This document shows positions 16,423 through 25,440 of a stretch of 64,000 nt of DNA, piece by piece. Below the pieces are notes generated by a model, which saw nothing but the letters and a program-made list of their open reading frames with translations, was not told the origin of the DNA and did no database searches. Both the position numbers and the translations under genes were made by a program. The stretch lies in contig NZ_CP007057.1 in the NCBI RefSeq assembly GCF_000517625.1, positions 186,001-250,000 on the forward strand. The letters are read 5' to 3'. Each line of letters starts with the position of its first letter. The first letter of the stretch is position 1. This stretch comes from Halostagnicola larsenii XH-48 (GTDB taxonomy: Archaea; Halobacteriota; Halobacteria; Halobacteriales; Natrialbaceae).

Positions 16423-16542
16423 TTTCACGATATCGGAACAGGAAATGATAAAGATTAGCATGGAATAAGCACGGAATTCAGAGCCCTCGGTGGATTAGCT
16501 GTCCAGGAGATTTGTTTGAGGCTTTTCACACTATCGGAACAG
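16423..16542. promoter_or_regulatory. Direct-repeat operator candidate in the IclR/GntP divergent region
   Basis: Two 19-bp copies, TTTCACGATATCGGAACAG (16423-16441) and TTTCACACTATCGGAACAG (16524-16542), differ at two positions and start 101 bp apart. They lie in the 460-bp intergenic region 16158-16617, which otherwise contains no gene. Repeats upstream of an operon next to an IclR gene are reasonable operator candidates; there is no direct proof of binding. Confidence 0.4.
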
Positions 16543-16585
16543 ATTCGTGGAAAAACTCTTGAAAATAACTCATAGAAGCCATATA

Positions 16586-16595
16586 CCTTTATAAT
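16586..16595 (+). promoter_or_regulatory. TATA box of the GntP operon
   Basis: CCTTTATAAT ends 23 nt before the ATG at 16618, so transcription would begin at or next to the start codon (leaderless mRNA). The same ten bases at the same distance precede the enolase-superfamily gene at 54676. Confidence 0.6.
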
Positions 16596-16617
16596 CTTCC
16601 AATAACAGGGGTTGGAC

Positions 16618-17985
16618 ATGGCATTTGAACATGCCCCGTTGGTGGCGTTCGGTGTTGGATTAGTTACGACAATACTACTACTCGTCCGACTTAAGTTACC
16701 AGCGTTCATCGGGTTGATAATTTCGACGTTCGTCGTCGGGATCGTTGCGCCGGAAGTCCCGCTGGCCGACGTGGCAACTGAAACGGCGACGTCCTTCGGT
16801 GACACCTTCGCCGGTGTGGGGATACCAATCCTGATGGCCGCTGTAATCGGAAAGACAATGCTCGAAAGCGGAGCAGCAGAGCGTATCATCCGCTCGTTCA
16901 CGTCGATCACAGGCGAGGACAAGGGGGAATACGCACTATTCGGGAGTGGATTCGTGCTCGCGATCCCCGTCTTCTTCGGGAACGTGTTTTACCTACTCGC
17001 GCCGCTGGCCCGCTCAATGCGGGCTCGAGTCGGACATAGCTACTCGCTGTTTATCGTCGCGATCTGCGCTGCTGCGGCGACGACGCACGTCTTCGTCCCG
17101 CCGACCCCCGGACCGCTCGCTGTCGCGGCCGAGATCGAGGCGAACCTCGGAACGACGATCCTCGTCGGGCTCATGGTTGGGTTTCCGACGGCGATCCTCT
17201 CGGGGCTGGTCTACGGCAAGTTCATCTCGAGGCGGATCAACATCCCGCTTCGCGACACGATGGGGACGACTACCGAGGAGCTCAAGGAGATTTCCCAGCA
17301 ATCCTCCGAAAACCTTCCCGGCGTCTTCGAGGCCTCGCTGCCGATCCTCCTGGCCATCATACTGGTCGGGGCACAGACCGTCACGGACACGTTCGTTTCG
17401 TCAAGCACACAAGTCGTCTCGATATTCGCCTTTCTCGGGAATCCGAACTTTGCGTTGACCGTTGCCGCGCTCGTCTCCGCCATCACGTTCTATCGGGTGA
17501 AGACCCACGACTTAGAGACGTGGGCGGACGAACTCACTGAGGCGCTGAAGGAGGGCGGTAACATCGCCGCCATCGTCGGTGCCGGTGGGGCATTCGGCGG
17601 GATGCTCGCCGCGGCCGGTGTCGGCGGGTACATCTCCAGTGCGCTGCAGGAGCTGGGGTTCGGCCTTATCGTTACCGCATGGATCATCGCTGCTGCGGTT
17701 CGCATCGCACAGGGGTCCGCGACCGTCGCTATGCTGACGACCGCCGGGATCGTCGCCCCGCTCGTTGGTCAACTGTCGGTCCACCCGGCGTACCTCGTGA
17801 TGGCCATCGGGGCCGGTGGGAACATCCTATCCTGGTACAACGACGGTGGGTTCTGGATTATTACCGAGATCGGCGGGCTAACACAGACAGAGGCGTTGAA
17901 GACTTGGACGGTCGTGACGACACTGATCGCTGTCTTTGGGCTCGTCTTCACTCTCGGCTTCTCGACGGTGATGCCGCTCGCATGA
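16618..17985 (+). CDS. GntP-family sugar-acid:H+ symporter
   Basis: 455 aa with about 12-14 hydrophobic segments, matching the ~450 aa of gluconate/citrate GntP permeases. Recognisable family stretches include VFVPPTPGPLAVAAEIEANL (~residues 160-179), AGGAFGGMLAAAGVGGYISS, RIAQGSATVAMLTTAGIVAP and the C-terminal HPAYLVMAIGAGGNILSWYN. It imports hydroxy- or sugar-acid anions. ATG 16618 is preferred to TTG 16612 and sits 23 nt from a TATA box. First gene of a probable operon with 18092, 19252 and 20160; the specificity is probably that of the downstream dehydratase. Confidence 0.88.
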   Translation: MAFEHAPLVAFGVGLVTTILLLVRLKLPAFIGLIISTFVVGIVAPEVPLADVATETATSFGDTFAGVGIPILMAAVIGKTMLESGAAERIIRSFTSITGEDKGEYALFGSGFVLAIPVFFGNVFYLLAPLARSMRARVGHSYSLFIVAICAAAATTHVFVPPTPGPLAVAAEIEANLGTTILVGLMVGFPTAILSGLVYGKFISRRINIPLRDTMGTTTEELKEISQQSSENLPGVFEASLPILLAIILVGAQTVTDTFVSSSTQVVSIFAFLGNPNFALTVAALVSAITFYRVKTHDLETWADELTEALKEGGNIAAIVGAGGAFGGMLAAAGVGGYISSALQELGFGLIVTAWIIAAAVRIAQGSATVAMLTTAGIVAPLVGQLSVHPAYLVMAIGAGGNILSWYNDGGFWIITEIGGLTQTEALKTWTVVTTLIAVFGLVFTLGFSTVMPLA

Positions 17986-18091
17986 TGGAGCACACTACCG
18001 GCCTGAAACTGGAGTTGGTGGTTGGTGCCGAATCCTCTATCCGCGGTCGTATCGGACGATTCAGTATTGAAGAGACCTATTACAGCTACCT

Positions 18092-19255
18092 ATGAAGATC
18101 ACAGATATCGAAGCGTTTGCGGTCAACGTTCCGCTCGTTCCGTTCGAAGACGGAGGTATCGCGCCGTACGTAACGAATCATAACTCGCTGACGGACATGG
18201 ACCGGGTTCTCGTCCGGGTCGACACCGACGAGGGTATCTCCGGATGGGGAGAGGTTCGCGTCTTCCTCACGCCCGAGGCCTCCGTCTCGATCATCGAAGA
18301 GGGCATTCGTCCACTCGTCGTTGGACAGTCTCCGTTCGAACTGGAGAAGCTCAGGCGACAGGTATTCATCGAGTACGCGAACGCCGACATGTTCTTCGCT
18401 CCAGTGGAGGTCGCGTGTTGGGACATCGTCGGCAAATCGCTCGGCAAACCGGTGTACGAGCTACTCGGCGGCTGGACCGCGCCGAGTCAAACGGACATGA
18501 AACACCGAGATCATCAGACTGACTATGGGGACGTCCGCGATGTCGAGGTCGCCTACTGCCTCGGTATCCTCGCTCCCGAGCAATCCAGACGGCGCGCCGC
18601 AGAAGTGCTCGATGCGGGCTACTCCGTGCTGAAGACGAAAGCCGGGCGTGACTGGAAGGATGACGTAGCCCGCATTAAAGCGATGCACGACGAGGTAGAC
18701 GGCGAACTCGAGTTCCGCCTCGATCCCAATCAGGGCTGGACGATCGACCAAGCGATTCGTGTCGGGTCGGAGCTTACCGACGCGGGAATCTATCTCCAGT
18801 ACATGGAACAGCCCATCCGCGTTGACGCACACAAGTCACTGGCTAGCCTGAAAAACCAAACGCGACAGCCGATGGGCCCGAACGAGGACACCTATATTCC
18901 ACACAACCTCCGCCGACTTATCGACGCAGGAGCCATCGATGTCGCCGTGCTCGATCTGACCCCGGCAGGGGGAATTACTGGGCTTCGTCAGCAGGCTGCC
19001 ATCGCGGAGGACGCAGGGATACCTATCGCGCATCACTGCGCGTTCGACCTCGGCGTGAGAACGGCGGCGATCCTCCATTCCGTCCAAGGGATTCCCGGCT
19101 TCGCGTTACCTCCAGATTCGGTCTACTACGGCTGGGAAGACGACGTAATCGCCGACCCGTTCGAAATTTCCGACGGAACGCTGTCCGTCCCTGACGATCC
19201 CGGACTGGGTGTCGAAGTCGATCGAGACCGTATCGAGGAGTACCGTATCGCATGA
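18092..19255 (+). CDS. Enolase-superfamily (mandelate racemase/muconate lactonising type) enzyme
   Basis: 387 aa. The active-site pattern is KTK at 181-183, metal ligands D211 (FRLDPNQGW), E239 (YMEQP) and E265 (GPNEDT), and a HH pair at 314-315, consistent with a mandelate-racemase-subgroup acid-sugar dehydratase or racemase. A 25-residue insert (~136-160) with CLGILAPEQ precedes the KxK motif. The GntP permease is 106 bp upstream, and the creatininase-family gene overlaps its last 4 bp. A dehydratase acting on an acid imported by the permease is the simplest reading; the substrate is undetermined. Confidence 0.85.
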   Translation: MKITDIEAFAVNVPLVPFEDGGIAPYVTNHNSLTDMDRVLVRVDTDEGISGWGEVRVFLTPEASVSIIEEGIRPLVVGQSPFELEKLRRQVFIEYANADMFFAPVEVACWDIVGKSLGKPVYELLGGWTAPSQTDMKHRDHQTDYGDVRDVEVAYCLGILAPEQSRRRAAEVLDAGYSVLKTKAGRDWKDDVARIKAMHDEVDGELEFRLDPNQGWTIDQAIRVGSELTDAGIYLQYMEQPIRVDAHKSLASLKNQTRQPMGPNEDTYIPHNLRRLIDAGAIDVAVLDLTPAGGITGLRQQAAIAEDAGIPIAHHCAFDLGVRTAAILHSVQGIPGFALPPDSVYYGWEDDVIADPFEISDGTLSVPDDPGLGVEVDRDRIEEYRIA

Positions 19256-20061
19256 CCCATCCGACCGCACAATTAGACGAGATGGTCTCGTTCGGGGCGC
19301 AGTCTGCGGCCGATATCGGGGCTGTGGGAGCAGCGGCAGGATCCGTTCTCGTCGTTCCAGTCGGCAGCGTCGAACAGCACGGAAAGCACCTCCCCGTCAT
19401 GACCGATACGCTGCTAGCCGATAGCGTAGCGACAACGGCTGCAAAGCGCGTCGCGGACGACGCTCCTATCCTTGTCGCACCTCCGCTCAGGCCGGGCTAC
19501 TCCCCCCACCACTGCTCGTTCGGCGGGACGCTCACCGCCGGATTCGACACGCTGCTCGACCTGGTCCGTGACACTGCAGACTCGGGGCTCACGAATGGGT
19601 TCGACGCACTGGTACTAGTGAACGGCCACGGAGGGAACGGCCCGCTCATCGACGCCGCCGTGTCGGAGATCGGACGCGAACACCCGGCGGTGGAGGTCCT
19701 CGGGCTCACATACTTCGAGCTGGTGGCTGATCTTGTTGAGGAAATCCGTGACAGCGAGATGGGCGGGATGGCCCATGGTGGGGAGTTCGAGACGTCGTTA
19801 ATGCTGCACCTCCATCCAGAGCTCGTCGATACGGAGTCAATGCCCGCGACGTACTGGGAGGAGCAGTACGATCTGGCCGGGGACGATCTTGTCAGTGGGG
19901 GGCCGCTGTCCGTGTACCGGCCGTTCGAAGATTACTCTGACAGCGGAGCTATCGGCGACCCAGACGTCGCGGACGAAGCTACCGGCAAACGACTCTTCAA
20001 GGGATCGACAGAGGCCCTTGCGGATCTCCTGCTGGAGGTGCACGAACGGAACACCGACTAA
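19252..20061 (+). CDS. Creatininase-family amidohydrolase
   Basis: 269 aa, normal family length. The metal motif E41-Q-H43-G-x-H46-L-P, then D52, is intact (VEQHGKHLPVMTD), followed by VNGHGGNGPL (~122-131) and HGGEFETS (~180). The family hydrolyses cyclic or linear amides: creatinine amidohydrolase, or the ArfB deformylase of archaeal flavin biosynthesis. The ATGA overlap with the enolase-superfamily gene and the RidA gene 98 bp downstream suggest a shared pathway with an amide- or amine-bearing intermediate. Confidence 0.87.
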   Translation: MTHPTAQLDEMVSFGAQSAADIGAVGAAAGSVLVVPVGSVEQHGKHLPVMTDTLLADSVATTAAKRVADDAPILVAPPLRPGYSPHHCSFGGTLTAGFDTLLDLVRDTADSGLTNGFDALVLVNGHGGNGPLIDAAVSEIGREHPAVEVLGLTYFELVADLVEEIRDSEMGGMAHGGEFETSLMLHLHPELVDTESMPATYWEEQYDLAGDDLVSGGPLSVYRPFEDYSDSGAIGDPDVADEATGKRLFKGSTEALADLLLEVHERNTD

Positions 20062-20159
20062 CCTCTCGTTGGGCAACCCGCTGCCCGCTAAGACCTGTCC
20101 GAAGAGGAGTCGTGTACAGCCCACAGAATAGCCGAGACCACACCGATTCACATCCAATC

Positions 20160-20534
20160 ATGAAAGAAATTTCGACGACAGCAGCACCAGAAAGCATCGG
20201 GCCGTTTTCCCAGGGACTCGTGACTGACTCAACAGTCTACGTCTCGGGCCAAGGCCCGATCGATCCCGAATCAGGCGACATAATCAACGGCGACGTTCGC
20301 GAACAGACGAAACAAACGCTCGAAAATGTCAGGGCCGTACTCGACGCCGCTGGCTGCTCGCTCGACGACATCGTCAAGGCTACCGTGTTTGTGACGGACA
20401 TGGACACCTACGAGGCGGTCAACGAGGTGTACGGCGAGTACATGAACCCGCCATTCCCAGCCCGAAGTGCGGTCGAGGTTTCCTCGCTCCCAGTCCCCAT
20501 CGACGTCGAGATCGAGGTCATCGCGGAGCAGTAA
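20160..20534 (+). CDS. RidA/YjgF-family protein
   Basis: 124 aa. Motifs are IGPFSQGLV (substrate-pocket loop), YVSGQGPIDPESG, DIVKATVFVTDMD and PARSAVEVSSLPVPIDVEIE, with the conserved Arg in PARSAVEV. RidA proteins deaminate reactive enamine/imine intermediates; other Rid members are pathway hydrolases. ATG 20160 gives a full-length domain; an upstream start would add 16 unrelated residues. As last gene of the GntP operon it hints that the pathway makes an imine or enamine. Confidence 0.88.
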   Translation: MKEISTTAAPESIGPFSQGLVTDSTVYVSGQGPIDPESGDIINGDVREQTKQTLENVRAVLDAAGCSLDDIVKATVFVTDMDTYEAVNEVYGEYMNPPFPARSAVEVSSLPVPIDVEIEVIAEQ

Positions 20535-20626
20535 AGACATAATCGCACTCGCCTGAGCAGCCACTAGGTGCTCCCGACGCGTGAAGCGTTCTGCGAGGCG
20601 ATTGCCGAGGAAGTCGACGGAACTGG

Positions 20627-20989
20627 TTGACATTCTCCCTGTCGTCAACTGCCTCGGGGCTTGACCCCGAGGCTTGTCAGTGGACTCCCGCTCTAACCGA
20701 GTAACTCGGTAGGTCGGAAACGACCATTCGCGTTCAACGTCCCTGACTTGAGAGCCAGTTGACTGGTGGCTCGTTCAGCACCAGACTTGAGCCAGTGCTG
20801 AACAAGTCGCCACCCGATGTTCCGAGCGGCGTTGTAATCGCTGTGAAGTTGCTTCCCGCATTTCAGACACTCGAACTCGTCACCATTGCGGTTTTCCTCG
20901 TGAATGAACAGTAGGTGCTGATTCAACTCGGCGGCCGAGCGGAGACTCCAAGTTGGAAGACTGCCAACCCAGTTCTGGCGATAACTCAC
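20627..20989 (-). mobile_element. IS200/IS605-type TnpB relic with right end
   Basis: The frame 20989-20693 encodes only a TnpB C-terminus: zinc-finger remnant FECLKCGKQLHSDYNAARNI and the tail SQLALKSGTLN. The upstream RuvC part is missing. Beyond the stop lies a perfect 9-bp hairpin (20651-20673, GCCTCGGGG/CCCCGAGGC) and the end TTGACATTC at 20627-20635. The intact element at 45020 ends with TTGACATCC, so 20627 is the likely right boundary. Not functional. Confidence 0.75.
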
Positions 20990-21038
20990 AGTCGTATCTG
21001 AACACTACCGGTGTAAGGGGCCCAAGAATCAAAGACTA

Positions 21039-21266
21039 GTGCAGGTTGCACTCCAAGTGTTTGTGAGATACATTTGGACAAAGCCGACTGCCGAGTATTC
21101 TAGTGATTCACTAGAGCCCAACGTTTACATATTGTTTTCATCCCCTTTCTGGGATTTTTCGAACGCTGCTAGTGCAGATACTTGGCGTGAGTTGAACGGG
21201 CGAGAGGAGCTCGGGGAAACATTTGATGATGTGATTCAGCGATTGCTTGCCGAAGATTTTCAATAA
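21039..21266 (+). pseudogene. VapB-like antitoxin remnant
   Basis: The last ~30 residues (DTWRELNGREELGETFDDVI, then QRLLAEDFQ) resemble haloarchaeal VapB-type antitoxins, which have DTW-x-ELN and GESFDDVI-x-RLL. The preceding residues of the open frame (TKPTAEYSSDSLEPNVYILF) do not look like the usual N-terminal DNA-binding strand, and no PIN-domain toxin follows. I interpret it as a truncated antitoxin next to a TnpB relic. Confidence 0.4.
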
Positions 21267-21416
21267 CATCCACCCTGCCTAAAGGCATGGTATTGCGCCT
21301 GTTCAGCGTATGACAGAGAACTAGGATGGGTCTCTCAGAAGAGAAATTCGAATTAAAAGATCCCGGATCAAGGCGGATGCCACGAGGCTTGAGACGATAG
21401 CATCAAATCAGTTCAT

Positions 21417-22379
21417 TCAATGGATTCCCATTGCCTCAATTTGCTCTTGATAACGGTTCCGAATCGTAACCTCCGTTACCTGGGCAACATCAGAGACCTC
21501 CCGTTGTGTCCGTTTTTCATTACAAAGAAGACTCGCCGCGTAAATTGCAGCTGCAGCATATCCGGTTGGTGACTTTCCTGAAAGTAGTCCTTTCTCAGCA
21601 GACGTGTCGATGATTTCGTTGGCTTTTACCTGTACTTCCTCCGGTAACTCGAGTTCAGAGCAGAATCGGGGCACATATTTTTTCGGATCAACGGGTTTCA
21701 TCTCGAGGCTGAGTTCTTGGGAGATATATCGGTATGTTCGTCCAATCTCTTTCTGATCAACGCGTGATACAGCTGATACCTCTTCGAGTGATCGTGGAAC
21801 ACCTTCCATACGACAGGCTGCATATAGTGCACTCGTGGCGACCCCCTCAATAGAGCGCCCCCGAATGAGGTCTTCCTCCAAAGCACGCCGATAGAGGACA
21901 CTAGCAACTTCGCGAATGGACCGAGGAACCCCTAATCCAGAAGCCATTCGATCAATCTCGGAGAGGGCGAACTGAAGATTTCGTTCGCCAGCATCCTTTG
22001 TTCGAATCCGTTCTTGCCATTTCCGCAGCCGGTTCATTTGACTTCGCTTGTTCGAAGAGAGCGACCGTCCGTAGGCATCTTTGTTTTGCCAGTCGATCGT
22101 TGTGGTCAACCCCTTATCGTGCATCGTCTGGGTCGTTGGAGCCCCAACACGAGATTTGTTATTGCGCTCCGAGTGATTGAACGCCCGCCATTCTGGCCCT
22201 CGATCAATTGTCTCTTCCTCGAGGATCAATCCACAGTCCTCGCAACTTACTTCGCTCTCGTCCGAACTTCGAACAAGCGAACTTGATTCACACTCAGGGC
22301 AAGTGCGAACGCCCTCTTGATCATCTGTTTTCTCTGTTGTCTGCACATCACGTTCCTTTTGGCGAGCGGGGCGTTTCAT
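21417..22379 (-). CDS. tfb: Transcription initiation factor TFB (TFIIB homolog)
   Basis: 320 aa, full length. N-terminal zinc ribbon CPEC...CEDCG (~27-50), B-reader/linker region ([20 protein letters not shown]), and two cyclin repeats (~125-215 and ~220-310). The C-terminal [23 protein letters not shown], recognises the BRE. TFB bridges TBP and RNA polymerase at promoters; haloarchaea carry many paralogs used for alternative programmes. It stands alone, downstream of a 250-bp AT-rich gap. Located among mobile remnants, so it may be an accessory rather than the core TFB. Confidence 0.93.
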   Translation of the reverse strand: MKRPARQKERDVQTTEKTDDQEGVRTCPECESSSLVRSSDESEVSCEDCGLILEEETIDRGPEWRAFNHSERNNKSRVGAPTTQTMHDKGLTTTIDWQNKDAYGRSLSSNKRSQMNRLRKWQERIRTKDAGERNLQFALSEIDRMASGLGVPRSIREVASVLYRRALEEDLIRGRSIEGVATSALYAACRMEGVPRSLEEVSAVSRVDQKEIGRTYRYISQELSLEMKPVDPKKYVPRFCSELELPEEVQVKANEIIDTSAEKGLLSGKSPTGYAAAAIYAASLLCNEKRTQREVSDVAQVTEVTIRNRYQEQIEAMGIH

Positions 22380-22630
22380 TTGTTAGTTGTACATTCTCTC
22401 TCAGGGAGTTAAAGACTGTGAGAATTTTAACTGATGAAATTGAGTTGTGTTATCTTTCTATGGTACTTTAACTTCGAAAATCAAAACCAAATATGGTTGT
22501 GAGGAGTTCTACTAGGAGAACAAGGGTTTGAATTGCTTAGTTTTCATCAATCTGTATCATAATGGACTATGAAAAGTCAATTTAACCCTGGAAAGATAAC
22601 AAATACACGTTCGGTGAATACTCTGGTGAA

Positions 22631-22906
22631 ATGGACGACCTCACTGGATTCCAACGTGACCTCCTGTATGTAATCAACGGTGCCGACCGGCCATCTGGTC
22701 AGGACATCAAGGAGGAAGCCGAACAGTATTACAATGCAGATATCAACCACGGCCGTCTATATCCAAACCTCGATACGATCGTGAACAAACAACTCGTCGA
22801 GAAAGGCCAACTGGATAGACGAACGAATTATTACGCCATCACAGATGCAGGAAAAGACATAATCCAAGAACGTCGGGATTGGGAGAACCAGTACCTTGAA
22901 TCGTGA
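22631..22906 (+). CDS. PadR-like winged-helix regulator
   Basis: 91 aa. LTGFQRDLLYVINGADRPSG, QDIKEEAEQYYNADINHGRL, YPNLDTIVNKQLVEKGQLD and the wing NYYAITDAGKDIIQERRDW are the PadR/haloarchaeal PhiH1-repressor-like winged helix. It consists of one domain and should bind DNA as a dimer. Its target is unknown. The next gene, another winged-helix regulator, starts 77 bp downstream on the same strand. Confidence 0.82.
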   Translation: MDDLTGFQRDLLYVINGADRPSGQDIKEEAEQYYNADINHGRLYPNLDTIVNKQLVEKGQLDRRTNYYAITDAGKDIIQERRDWENQYLES

Positions 22907-22983
22907 CACATAGTGCGAGCGCATACCCGCGTCTTCAGCGATTCAAACCGTATAGTTTTGTGATGTGAATCTCTGGTACGAGT

Positions 22984-23787
22984 ATGAAAGGTCAACGGGG
23001 GATTGAACTCACAAAAACTGTGGTCGTCCATATCGAGATGTTAACAGCACTCCAGAAGGAAGAGGAGATCACGAGCCACCAACTCGAACGGTCCCTCGAT
23101 TACTCACGAGCGACGATTAATCGCCATCTGACAACCCTCCGTAACGCGGAACTCATCACAACTGTAGACGGCAACCATGCGCTTACGGATTTTGGAGCGA
23201 TAATTCTCCAAGAAGTGAGAAACCTCTGCCAAGAACTGAACGTCTCGGCGCAACGTCCGGATCTCGTCGAACAACTACACGTATGCCCGGTTGATTTCGA
23301 AATCGGCCTGCTAGCGGGAGCGACAGTAACGATGGCGACGCCTGAAGACCCCTACCAGATGCACGATCGTTACCTTGGATTTTGGCGCGATACAGAGCGC
23401 GTGAAAGGCGCTCGAAGTATTAGCGTGATTCCTCCGGATATCGTCGAGGAACTCAAACCAAAGCTCCGCGGGACGGTCGAAGTGGACAGTATCTGGACTC
23501 CCCAAGCCGCGACACAATATTTCGAACGATATCCGGAAATGAAGTCGGCGTGGATGGAGGGGCCGCGGGCACAGATCCGTATCACGAGCGAACCGATTCC
23601 GGCCCAGTTCGGCGTTTTTGATAACCGACTCGCATTCACCGTCCATGACGACGAGACTGGCTATCCACGCGCACTGGTGGATACGGACGACCCCGAGGCG
23701 ATTGAGTGGGCTCACCGCCTCCATCGTTATTACTGCGATCGATCTCAGACACTGGAGAGTTGGCTCGAGACAACCGAGAAAACGTAA
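22984..23787 (+). CDS. Winged-helix regulator with FilR1-like sensor domain
   Basis: 267 aa. Residues ~15-75 are a winged helix (ITSHQLERSLDYSRATINRH; NAELITTVDGNHALTDFG); residues ~95-260 resemble the middle/C-terminal domain of the methanogen FilR1-type regulators (DFEIGLLAGATVTMATPEDP; FGVFDNRLAF). It is convergent with the halogenase-like gene, their ends 24 bp apart. An effector-responsive repressor is likely; ligand unknown. Confidence 0.78.
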   Translation: MKGQRGIELTKTVVVHIEMLTALQKEEEITSHQLERSLDYSRATINRHLTTLRNAELITTVDGNHALTDFGAIILQEVRNLCQELNVSAQRPDLVEQLHVCPVDFEIGLLAGATVTMATPEDPYQMHDRYLGFWRDTERVKGARSISVIPPDIVEELKPKLRGTVEVDSIWTPQAATQYFERYPEMKSAWMEGPRAQIRITSEPIPAQFGVFDNRLAFTVHDDETGYPRALVDTDDPEAIEWAHRLHRYYCDRSQTLESWLETTEKT

Positions 23788-23811
23788 ATTGGATGACTGC
23801 TCGATCGCTAC

Positions 23812-25440
23812 TCACTCCGGTGGATTCGGCATCTCGAAGTCGAAAAGACCCTCACGGATGTGCGCTGGCGCTTCCGTCTTGCCCCACGTGAGCAACTCAC
23901 CTGTTATCTCGGGATCCGAGAAGTCGATGTGACGCTCTTCCTCGTTGCCCCAATCGTAGACGTGTTTCGGTAACCACTCGGTGTGTTTCATCTCGTTGAA
24001 TATCCGCTCTGCCGTCGTCTCTGGAGGGATTTTACCAGCATTGTAGGCATCTAGCGTCTCCGACATCGTCTGCAGCATCTCCTCTTTCTCTGATTCGAAC
24101 GGTGCTTGGTCTCCAGGACGGGATTCCTGAAGTAGCGACTCGAATTCCTCGAGGTCACCCGACGCGAAGTATTTCAAGCAATGGCGTTGGATATACAAGT
24201 CCGGAAAGATAGATTCTGCGAGTATCATCTGTGTCCATGCGTTCCACACCTCGAAATCAGCCATCGAATTGTATCCATTGCTAACGAGTAGATCAGCAGT
24301 AGTAAGCTGTCTCCTGTGTAGAGCATCTATCGGGCTAAAATGATCTGCAGAGAAGTCTTCTGTCTCGAAGGCCTCTATAAGGAGGGTCGTCGAGAGAAAC
24401 ACGGATTCAAACGTGTGAACCAGCCCCTGTGAGTAGAGCGGATCGACGAATCCGTACGTGTGATTGGTCAGATAATGACGGTGACCCGAGGACTGGTTCG
24501 AACTCCGTTGTAATCGACCTGTCCGTATCCACGGTCTCACCGGATCAGCTGTTCCGAGATGACGCTCGATATCGGGGAATTCCCCGATGATCTCGTTGAA
24601 CTCCTCTTCAGCGCTTAGCGACTCGTCACACGGATATTTCCTCCGATCGAGGAGTAACCCGACGCTCGCTTTGGTTTCGGTCGATCGTTCAAAGTTATCG
24701 AACGGAATAACCCATATCCACCCACCGTCGAATACATGATGCAGGGTTCCGTCGTGAAGGGAGTTAGACTGTTGGGGATGGTCCGACTCCTCTATGAGGT
24801 CGTCGAACGGTTCTAGGCCCTCGACGTGGGTGAAAATCGCTCGAGAGTTCGTCTCGAGAGCCGGCTGTTCATCTGGATAGCCCATTTTTTCAGCCAGGAT
24901 CGAGTTGCCGCCCGTGGCATCGATGTAGAACGCCCCATTAATCGTTCCGTCGTTGGTAGTCACCGATACATTCTCGTTGTTGATTTCTACATCAGTTATC
25001 GGAGTTTCGTCGACATATTCTACGCCGTATTCCTCGGCGGATTGGACGAGATAGTGATCAACGTGTTCGCGTAGCAGATGGCTCTCTTTATAAAAGGGCA
25101 TCTCCGGAGGTACCAGCTGGTGTGCATGCCTCCCACTGAACGACTTTCCAGGTTCATGGTAGGCGAACCCCACGGAATGTTTGACGCCACAGGATTGGGT
25201 AATGTTGTCTACTACCTTGTTTGCATCACTCAAATATTTGATTTCAGGGATATCGAAGTATTCGCCGACGATCCACATCCACACAGCGCTTAACGGCAGC
25301 ATCGCCTCACCGATCGCAAACCGTGGATGTGTCTTGGACTCAATCATCAGTACATCGAGATCGTTCGCGGCAAGAATCATCGAAGAAGCCGACCCAGCTA
25401 TTCCTGATCCGCCGATAATAACGTCGTAATCGTCCTTCAT
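23812..25440 (-). CDS. Putative FAD-dependent halogenase-like oxidoreductase
   Basis: 542 aa, the size of flavin-dependent tryptophan halogenases. The FAD-binding GGSGIAGS is at 10-17, the GEAMLPLS loop at 44-51, and the halogenase signature WxWxIP appears as WIWVIP at 241-246. A lysine in CGVKHSVGF (K87) lies where tryptophan halogenases have their catalytic Lys. These enzymes need reduced FAD and halide to form HOX; geranylgeranyl-reductase-like non-halogenases share the fold, so activity is inferred. No biosynthetic partners are adjacent. The start ATG 25440 is followed downstream of an IS graveyard, suggesting an accessory island. Confidence 0.72.
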   Translation of the reverse strand: MKDDYDVIIGGSGIAGSASSMILAANDLDVLMIESKTHPRFAIGEAMLPLSAVWMWIVGEYFDIPEIKYLSDANKVVDNITQSCGVKHSVGFAYHEPGKSFSGRHAHQLVPPEMPFYKESHLLREHVDHYLVQSAEEYGVEYVDETPITDVEINNENVSVTTNDGTINGAFYIDATGGNSILAEKMGYPDEQPALETNSRAIFTHVEGLEPFDDLIEESDHPQQSNSLHDGTLHHVFDGGWIWVIPFDNFERSTETKASVGLLLDRRKYPCDESLSAEEEFNEIIGEFPDIERHLGTADPVRPWIRTGRLQRSSNQSSGHRHYLTNHTYGFVDPLYSQGLVHTFESVFLSTTLLIEAFETEDFSADHFSPIDALHRRQLTTADLLVSNGYNSMADFEVWNAWTQMILAESIFPDLYIQRHCLKYFASGDLEEFESLLQESRPGDQAPFESEKEEMLQTMSETLDAYNAGKIPPETTAERIFNEMKHTEWLPKHVYDWGNEEERHIDFSDPEITGELLTWGKTEAPAHIREGLFDFEMPNPPE

